DNA from: an uncultured bacterium
GTDB taxonomy: Bacteria > Spirochaetota > Brevinematia > DTOW01
Direction: 5' to 3'
Length of the DNA stretch: 10,103 nt
Assembly: GCA_937928175.1 (NCBI GenBank)
Contig: CALFVP010000149.1
Location: 1-10,103 of the forward strand
Every line of letters starts with the position of its first letter. Within the stretch, counting starts at the first letter, position 1. A program made the translations under genes and the position numbers. Of the stretch, positions 1-5,326 are shown one piece after another. The notes under the pieces were generated by a model. The model searched no databases, was not told the origin of the DNA, and saw only the letters and a list, made by a program, of their open reading frames with translations.

Positions 1-786
1 GGTGGAGCTGATATGCCAGTTGTGATATCTTTATTTATATCTTACGCGGGGTTGTCGGCAGGTACTTTGGGGTTTGTTTTCTTAAATCATGGGCTTATAA
101 TGGTTGGTGCTCTTGTCGGTGCTTCAGGTCTTATACTAACAAGAATTATGGCAAAATCAATGAATAGAGATTTTTATGGAATACTACTTGGTAATATAAC
201 TCCGCCTGAAATGTCTAAAGTTCAAGATGACAAATCTTTTTATCAAGGTAAAATTAAGTCTACTACACCAGATGAAGTTGCTATGATTCTTGAAAGTGCT
301 AATACTGTTGCTATAGTACCAGGTTACGGTTTAGCTGTTGCTCAAGCTCAAGGTACCGTTAGGGATCTGTACAATGAATTAACTAAAGATGGGAAAGATG
401 TTTACTTTGCAATACATCCTGTTGCTGGTAGAATGCCAGGACATATGAATGTATTACTTGCGGAAGTTGATATACCTTATGACAAACTCAAAACACTTGA
501 AGAATCTAATGATCTTCTTCAAGATACTGATGTTGCTATAGTTGTTGGTGCTAACGATGTAGTTAACCCAATGGCAAGAGATGCTAAAGATACACCTATA
601 TACGGTATGCCTATACTTGATGTTGATAAAGCCAAAACTGTTATTGTTATAAAAAGAAGTTTAGCCCCAGGTTTTGCAGGAATACCTAATCCTTTGTTTA
701 TAAACGAAAATACACTTATGCTTTTTGCAGATGCTAAACCTGGACTCTCAGAAATAGTAAGAGAATACAAAGAGTTAAAGTCTTAG
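1..786 (+). CDS. pntB: NAD(P) transhydrogenase subunit beta, 3' part (5' end outside window)
   Basis: Beta subunit of the proton-translocating NAD(P) transhydrogenase, which moves hydride between NADH and NADP+ at the inner membrane and is coupled to the proton gradient. The frame is open from base 1, so the gene is cut at its 5' end; 261 codons remain of a family protein usually about 460 residues long. What is left starts in the last membrane helices (GGADMPVVISL, then two hydrophobic stretches to about codon 46, followed by the conserved KSMNR). The whole NADP(H)-binding domain III follows: GYGLAVAQAQ at codons 108-117, HPVAGRMPGHMNVLLAE at about 139-155, VGANDVVNP at about 182-190, and KRS plus AGIPNPLF towards the end. 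All key motifs match E. coli PntB. The first ATG, at base 13, lies inside the conserved GGADMPVV segment and is not the real start. pntA would be expected upstream. The downstream neighbour is tsf, after 84 bp, which has no functional link. Confidence 0.97.
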   Translation, partial: GGADMPVVISLFISYAGLSAGTLGFVFLNHGLIMVGALVGASGLILTRIMAKSMNRDFYGILLGNITPPEMSKVQDDKSFYQGKIKSTTPDEVAMILESANTVAIVPGYGLAVAQAQGTVRDLYNELTKDGKDVYFAIHPVAGRMPGHMNVLLAEVDIPYDKLKTLEESNDLLQDTDVAIVVGANDVVNPMARDAKDTPIYGMPILDVDKAKTVIVIKRSLAPGFAGIPNPLFINENTLMLFADAKPGLSEIVREYKELKS

Positions 787-836
787 TTGAATGAAACTTA
801 TCTTTTAAAAAATTTATTTTTTTATCTTAGTTGTTT

Positions 837-842
837 TATAAT
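837..842 (+). promoter_or_regulatory. Candidate -10 box for tsf
   Basis: A perfect TATAAT lies 28 bp before the tsf ATG in the 84-bp pntB-tsf gap. No good -35 hexamer sits 16-18 bp upstream, only T-rich sequence. In such A/T-rich DNA a chance match is possible. It would give tsf a short leader of about 20 nt that carries the GGAGG ribosome-binding site. Confidence 0.35.
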
Positions 843-858
843 AATCCTTCTAAATTTT

Positions 859-863
859 GGAGG
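859..863 (+). promoter_or_regulatory. Shine-Dalgarno site fixing the tsf start
   Basis: GGAGG sits 7 nt before ATG 871. It is the strongest ribosome-binding site in the window and decides the start against an in-frame TTG at 787, which would add a non-homologous hydrophobic extension of 28 residues. Confidence 0.8.
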
Positions 864-870
864 TTTTGTT

Positions 871-1695
871 ATGGCGGTAAATATGGCTCTTGTTAAAGAA
901 CTAAAAGAAAAAACAGGTGCAGGACTTATGGATTGTAAAAAAGTTTTGGAAGAAACTAATGGGGATATGGAAAAGGCTATTAAGATACTTAAAGAGAGAG
1001 GGTTTGAAGCTGCTGAAAAAAAAGCAACTAGGGAAGCTAAAGAAGGAGTAGTGTTTGTAGATGTAAAAGAAGATAAGGGAATAATAATTGAAGTTAACTG
1101 TGAGACTGATTTCGTTGCAAAAAACGAAGAGTTTAAATCTTTTGTTAGGAATTTAGCCAATCTTATATTTTCTAAAAATTTAGGTTCATCAAACGATGAA
1201 GTGGAAACTTTAAGAAAAGAAGCTGTTATGAAGTTTGGTGAAAATATAGTTGTAAAAAGATGGGAAATTTTTTCACTTACTAAGGGTAATGCTTTTGATA
1301 CTTATCTTCATGGTGAGAAGTTAGGTGTTGTTGTTGAAGGGTATATTGATAAATCAGATAAGGAAGCTGTGAGTTTGTTGCATGATGTTACATTACAGGT
1401 TGCTGCTATGGCACCACAGGTTATAAGTAGTGATGATCTTGACAAAAATTTCGTTGAAGAAAAGAAAAAAGAGTATATTCAAGAGTTAATTAGTTTGGGA
1501 AAACCAGAAAACATAGCAGAAAAAGCCGCTATAGGTAAACTTAATAAACTGTTTTCAGAATTATGTTTGTACGATCAACCTTTCATAAAGGATGAGAAGG
1601 GTGAAAAGAAAGTTAAAGACATTATAGATGAGTACAAAAAAAAGACAGGGAAAAACTTTGAAATTGTGAAATTTTATAGATTTCATATTGAATAG
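871..1695 (+). CDS. tsf: Elongation factor Ts
   Basis: Cytoplasmic nucleotide-exchange factor that releases GDP from EF-Tu during translation. The 274-residue product has the full family layout. The N-terminal UBA-like domain covers residues 6-45, with KEKTGAGLMDCKKVLEETNGD. The hallmark CETDFVAKNEEF follows at 77-88; TDFV is the EF-Tu/GDP-release contact. The core has YLHGEKLGVVVEG at 145-157 and HDVTLQVAAMAPQ at 171-183. The C-terminal module contains GKPENIAEK and LCLYDQPFIKD at 231-241 before the final FEIVKFYRF. Length is close to E. coli EF-Ts (283). The ATG at 871 was chosen because of GGAGG at 859-863 and because homologues start just before ALVKELKEKTGAG. The usual partner rpsB is not upstream, and pyrH/frr are not downstream; pntB and a glycosidase gene flank it instead. 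Confidence 0.97.
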   Translation: MAVNMALVKELKEKTGAGLMDCKKVLEETNGDMEKAIKILKERGFEAAEKKATREAKEGVVFVDVKEDKGIIIEVNCETDFVAKNEEFKSFVRNLANLIFSKNLGSSNDEVETLRKEAVMKFGENIVVKRWEIFSLTKGNAFDTYLHGEKLGVVVEGYIDKSDKEAVSLLHDVTLQVAAMAPQVISSDDLDKNFVEEKKKEYIQELISLGKPENIAEKAAIGKLNKLFSELCLYDQPFIKDEKGEKKVKDIIDEYKKKTGKNFEIVKFYRFHIE

Positions 1696-1708
1696 TATGT
1701 TTTTAAAT

Positions 1709-1714
1709 AAGGAG
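1709..1714 (+). promoter_or_regulatory. Shine-Dalgarno site of the GH13 gene
   Basis: AAGGAG lies 5 nt before ATG 1720, inside the 24-bp gap after the tsf stop. This supports both the start and co-transcription with tsf. Confidence 0.7.
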
Positions 1715-1719
1715 TTGTT

Positions 1720-2976
1720 ATGTTTGTATATAATCTTTTCCCAAGGATTTATAAAAATTTTAGTAAATGGGTGGATGACCTTGATAGAATTAAAGCGTTG
1801 GGTGTTGACTGGATATATATAAACCCTGTTTCTTATCCAGGTTTTTCTGGTAGTTTGTACGCAATAAAAGATCATTACAAGTTTAACCCTTTATTTGTAG
1901 ATAATAGTTTAAAAAAATCGCCCGAAGAGCAGTTTAAAGATTTTGTTAGAGAGTGTAAGGTTAGAAATATAAAAGTTTGTATAGATTTGCTTTTGAATCA
2001 CACATCTATAGATTCTGTTTTGGTTGAGGAGCATAGAAATTGGTACAAACTTAGGGAAGATGGTGATATAAAAAGACCTGGTGCTTGGGATAACGGTATC
2101 TGGGTAGAATGGGGAGATTTAGCAGAAATTGATAATGAAGGTTCACCGGACAAAAGAAATTTATGGAATTACTGGAAAGATTTGGTTGAGTGGTATATAG
2201 ATTTAGGAATAGATGGTTTTAGGTGTGATTATGCCTACAATGTTCCTTTTGATCTTTGGAAATTCATTATAAAATCAGCTAAATCGAAAAACCCTGATGT
2301 TAAGTTTATGGCAGAGATTCTTGGTGGACCTTTTGATAAAAATATAGAGGTTGCTAAATCTGGTTTTGATTATGTTTTTAGTAGTGCCAAGTGGTGGAAT
2401 TACGTTGATCCATGGTTTATAGAACAGTATTCTGCTTTTTCAAAGTACTCCTCCTCTATTGCGTTTCCTGAATCACATGATACTGTAAGAATTTCCCAAG
2501 AGTATGAAGAAGACTTGGCAAGAATAAAACAAAGGTTTATATTCACTTCTTTTATCAGTGAAAGTGTGATGATACCTGTTGGTTTTGAATTTGGTTTTAA
2601 GAAGAAGTTAGATGTGGTATCAACTAAACCAGAAGATTGGGAAATACCTTCCTACGATATTTCATCTTTCATAAAAAGAATAATAGAAATAAAACAAAAA
2701 TATCAGATACTTAGAGAAGAAGGTAAATCAATAGAAATTATTAATATTGATAATGAAGTAAGTTCATTCCTAAAAAGAGGTAAATACACAGATCAGGTTG
2801 CTATATTTATGGTCAACAGGAATACAAATTCAAAAGTTAAAAGGTATATTGATTTTTCTCAAATAGTTGGTTATTACAATATCGTAGATGTACTTGATGA
2901 GTTTTTTGTACCAAAGTTTTACGAAGTTGAAATTCCAAGAGCAGGTATAAAAGTCTTCGTAAGCATAATACACTAA
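1720..2976 (+). CDS. Compact GH13 alpha-amylase-family protein
   Basis: Probable cytoplasmic glycoside hydrolase or transglycosylase acting on alpha-glucans; the exact substrate cannot be read from sequence. It has 418 residues and no signal peptide. The TIM barrel starts at residue 1 (VYNLFPRIY), so the extra N-terminal domain common in this family is absent. GSLYAIKDHYKFNP at 44-57 is a typical GH13 substrate-site loop. The four conserved regions are present: region I DLLLNH (89-94), region II GFRCD (166-170, Arg168 and nucleophile Asp170), region III AEI (acid/base Glu199) and region IV ESHD (251-254, stabiliser Asp254). Region IV has Ser where many members have Asn. The segment NWYKLREDGDIKRP after region I recalls GlgE-like and other small GH13 enzymes, but this assignment is weak. 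A short beta domain probably forms the last 75 residues. It sits 24 bp after tsf. The catalytic triad is intact, so activity is expected. Confidence 0.88.
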   Translation: MFVYNLFPRIYKNFSKWVDDLDRIKALGVDWIYINPVSYPGFSGSLYAIKDHYKFNPLFVDNSLKKSPEEQFKDFVRECKVRNIKVCIDLLLNHTSIDSVLVEEHRNWYKLREDGDIKRPGAWDNGIWVEWGDLAEIDNEGSPDKRNLWNYWKDLVEWYIDLGIDGFRCDYAYNVPFDLWKFIIKSAKSKNPDVKFMAEILGGPFDKNIEVAKSGFDYVFSSAKWWNYVDPWFIEQYSAFSKYSSSIAFPESHDTVRISQEYEEDLARIKQRFIFTSFISESVMIPVGFEFGFKKKLDVVSTKPEDWEIPSYDISSFIKRIIEIKQKYQILREEGKSIEIINIDNEVSSFLKRGKYTDQVAIFMVNRNTNSKVKRYIDFSQIVGYYNIVDVLDEFFVPKFYEVEIPRAGIKVFVSIIH

Positions 2977-2982
2977 AATATT

Positions 2983-3011
2983 TTGAAAAACTTTGTTTTT
3001 CCGATTATCAT
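2983..3011 (+). promoter_or_regulatory. Candidate promoter for the two-TM gene
   Basis: TTGAAA (2983-2988) and TATCAT (3006-3011) are each one mismatch from consensus and are separated by 17 bp. Transcription would begin at about 3018, only a few bases before ATG 3022, so the mRNA would be nearly leaderless. This fits the lack of a Shine-Dalgarno sequence there. An overlapping CATAAT (3009-3014) would place the start even closer to the ATG. The call rests on pattern alone in A/T-rich DNA. Confidence 0.4.
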
Positions 3012-3021
3012 AATAATAGTT

Positions 3022-4152
3022 ATGAAATACGTTATTTACCAAGTGGTAAAATACTTTATAGTGTTTATCTTTGCTTTTGTCTTAATCGTTTATTTAGCTA
3101 AGACGGATAGAATACCTAGATTCATACCAGATGATATTAGAAACGGTCTAGTAGATTTTAGTGATTACGTTTTGAGTTACGAGTATTTTAGGGTTGTTTA
3201 TTCTCCGATAGAGTCTGTTATAGATTTTTTAGCTGATGATGGTTATGTCTACGCTTACAATACTGTTCCTAAGATTGTCGTTGAAAGACTAGATAACGAG
3301 ATAAAGTCAGCTGAGAATATAATAAACCTATTTCTTAACAATCCTTTGTTTGAAACTTGGATAGTTCCTAACATTGTTTCTTCTGATGGTATATTAAAGG
3401 AAACTTTTAAAAATTATTTTTCTGAAGATTTTTATACAGGGTTTGTTATTTTATCTTCGAAGTTTGTAGATGTATTTTCGTTAAATTTTCCTAAAGATGA
3501 GAATATAAGGTACCTTTTAAACTCTTCGGGTAAGCTTAAATTCTACAGTAACTACGTTTTGGTAATTAGAAAACTCTCAAGAGATCTTGACTTTATAGAA
3601 GGATTTTTTGTTTTGGTACTTGATAAGAAAAAGTTTTTTGATCGTATATTCGACGGTGAAAAATCTATTTTTGAGATTATTTACATCGTTCAAGGTAATA
3701 ATGTAGTTTATTCTTCCAAAGATGTTCCATATGAGTACTTAAGAGATCAACATTATTCTGATTTTGTACAGTTGTTTGGAGATACTTTTAAACAAAGTGT
3801 TGTGGATTACGGTAATATGAAAATTTGTTTTGTTCTTTCTAAGCCTAGTTGGGTTAGGTGGATTTATGTTTTTGTGAAACTGTTATTGTTTGGAGGGATT
3901 ATTGTGCTGCTTTTCTTTATAAATAGATCTATAAAAATGAGATTAAAACAATCTAGAGATATTAGGTATAAATTTGTAAAAGAATTAAAAAGTTTGATAT
4001 CAGATAAGACTATATCAAATTCCAGTGCTGGTATTTCTAATTTACTTGTTAAAACTACGGAGGATAACTTAAAGTTTTTCGAAAACTTTGTTGAGCAAGA
4101 TGTAAAGTCGATGAAAGATATTAAGAAAAGAAGGACCTCCATTTTTAGGTAA
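3022..4152 (+). CDS. Two-TM membrane protein with a large extracytoplasmic, sensor-like domain
   Basis: I do not recognise a named family. The 376-residue product has a first membrane helix at about residues 7-26, an outside region of roughly 250 residues, and a second helix at about 280-300 (WIYVFVKLLLFGGIIVLLFFI). A basic, charged cytoplasmic tail of about 75 residues follows. The outside part begins with long helical segments (about 55-105), then alternates strands and helices and includes VQGNNVVYSSKDVP (223-236), which looks like the strand-turn-strand of Cache/PAS-like sensor domains. This layout matches receptor N-terminal halves, but no HAMP, kinase, GGDEF or methyl-accepting domain follows. 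The start is uncertain: an in-frame TTG at 2983 would add 13 residues, but neither start has a ribosome-binding site and the TTG lies within a promoter-like element, so ATG 3022 is preferred. It is followed after 7 bp by the dehydrogenase-like gene, suggesting they work together. Confidence 0.75.
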   Translation: MKYVIYQVVKYFIVFIFAFVLIVYLAKTDRIPRFIPDDIRNGLVDFSDYVLSYEYFRVVYSPIESVIDFLADDGYVYAYNTVPKIVVERLDNEIKSAENIINLFLNNPLFETWIVPNIVSSDGILKETFKNYFSEDFYTGFVILSSKFVDVFSLNFPKDENIRYLLNSSGKLKFYSNYVLVIRKLSRDLDFIEGFFVLVLDKKKFFDRIFDGEKSIFEIIYIVQGNNVVYSSKDVPYEYLRDQHYSDFVQLFGDTFKQSVVDYGNMKICFVLSKPSWVRWIYVFVKLLLFGGIIVLLFFINRSIKMRLKQSRDIRYKFVKELKSLISDKTISNSSAGISNLLVKTTEDNLKFFENFVEQDVKSMKDIKKRRTSIFR

Positions 4153-4159
4153 TGAGTGT

Positions 4160-5326
4160 ATGCCTTTATTTGAGTACAATATACCGTCAAACATAATAAT
4201 AGGTAATGATATTGACAACAGGATAGGAGAAATTTGTGATAAACTAGGTAAAAAGGTAATTGTTGTACTTGAGAACTCAAAGTATATTTCTGACAATAGG
4301 ATAGGTGAAAAGATAGAAAGTAGTATTGGAATATTTACAGATGATATATTAGTTTACGATGAAATAGAGAGGAGTGCAAACAATGATGTAAAAATAGAAA
4401 ACTTGAAAGAGATTGTTGAAAGTGCAAGACCAGATGTGATTGTTGGAGTTGGTGGATATCACGTATTGAGTGTTGCGAAAATGGTTGCTTCTATGTATGA
4501 TAAGATTTTATCTAGTGATGATGTATTTAAAAAGAGGTATACACAGTTTAGAAGAAAAAGGTTATCGTATGTTGAGGTGCCTATAACGTTTGGAATAGTT
4601 CCTGGGTTATCTAAGTTTTGTTTTGTTTATGATAGAGATAGTGGGTATAAAACAATTTACAGTGATGTGTATTCTTATTCAGATGCAGTAATATTTGATA
4701 CTTCGCTTATATCTATTCTACCACCTTACTATATTGGTATCTTAGCTCTTGATGCTATGGCTTTAGCTTTTGATGCTTTTATATCCAGAAATTCTAACCC
4801 TATTTCTGATGCATTCTCATTTAAAGCTATAGAGACTTTCTTTATCAATATAAAAAAGTTTACTAATGAACCAAGTAATATAAATATACTCCATAATTTA
4901 TGTTATGCTGGTGTTATGGCAAGTATGTCTGTTTCGTTAAGTTCTCCTGGGCTTGCAACTGCCATAGCTCAAGCTGTTAACTCTGTTTTAGATATACCGT
5001 CAGAAAGAATTTCTTCAATTATATTTCCACATATTATTGATTACAATTTAACATCTGTACCTGGAAAACTTATACAAACTGCTATGGCTTTGGGAGAAAA
5101 AATACAAGATATTACCGTTATTGAAGCAGCTATAAAATCTGCAGAGTCAATAAGAAAACTTCTTATGGATCTTAACATACCTTTGAGACTATCGGAAATT
5201 GAATACTTCGATGAAAAAAAGATAGATAGAATTTCAGATATTGCTTCAAAGTATGAGTTTATGGCTTTTTTGCCAAGAAGTGCTAGCAGAAACGATATAA
5301 ATGTACTTCTACAAGCAGCTATTTAG
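4160..5326 (+). CDS. Iron-alcohol-dehydrogenase-fold protein lacking metal and cofactor motifs (probable pseudoenzyme)
   Basis: The 388-residue product follows the group III (iron) alcohol dehydrogenase/glycerol dehydrogenase fold end to end: strand PSNIIIGND, Rossmann-like part to about 175, then the helical domain. At the cofactor loop the usual GGGS-x-x-D-x-A-K reads GGYHVLSVAK (98-107), losing the third Gly, Ser and Asp. The second nucleotide motif PTTxGTGSE reads PITFGIVPG (141-149). Of the metal ligands only Asp198 remains (LDAMALAFDAF for DALTHAIEAY). By alignment with FucO from memory, the His positions become Leu202, Thr267 (with Gln271 at the nearby conserved His) and Ser281. The flanking PHIIDYN (290-296) anchors that alignment. 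The frame is intact with normal codon use, so this is a maintained protein, probably non-catalytic and perhaps ligand-binding or regulatory. It starts 7 bp after the two-TM gene and ends 8 bp inside the convergent pgpH-like gene. A divergent enzyme with another cofactor is not excluded. Confidence 0.85.
   Translation: MPLFEYNIPSNIIIGNDIDNRIGEICDKLGKKVIVVLENSKYISDNRIGEKIESSIGIFTDDILVYDEIERSANNDVKIENLKEIVESARPDVIVGVGGYHVLSVAKMVASMYDKILSSDDVFKKRYTQFRRKRLSYVEVPITFGIVPGLSKFCFVYDRDSGYKTIYSDVYSYSDAVIFDTSLISILPPYYIGILALDAMALAFDAFISRNSNPISDAFSFKAIETFFINIKKFTNEPSNINILHNLCYAGVMASMSVSLSSPGLATAIAQAVNSVLDIPSERISSIIFPHIIDYNLTSVPGKLIQTAMALGEKIQDITVIEAAIKSAESIRKLLMDLNIPLRLSEIEYFDEKKIDRISDIASKYEFMAFLPRSASRNDINVLLQAAI

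Noticed and set aside
807..822. A/T-only inverted repeat followed by T's after pntB, as a terminator
   Set aside because: The stem would contain no G-C pair and a 2-nt loop, so it is not a credible intrinsic terminator.
787..870. In-frame upstream extension of tsf from TTG 787, encoding a hydrophobic segment
   Set aside because: EF-Ts is cytoplasmic, the extension has no family match, and GGAGG at 859-863 points to ATG 871.
822..1160. Minus-strand open frame opposite tsf
   Set aside because: It is fully antisense to a confirmed EF-Ts gene, and its translation has no recognisable motif.
4152..4190. Alternative ATG at 4152 overlapping the stop of the two-TM gene
   Set aside because: It is in a different frame from the ADH-fold protein, which begins cleanly at 4160.
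3864..4296. Two long open frames on the minus strand across the end of the two-TM gene and the start of the ADH-fold gene
   Set aside because: They lie opposite well-supported genes, have low-complexity Ser/Leu/Ile-rich translations and no ribosome-binding sites; they are antisense shadows.
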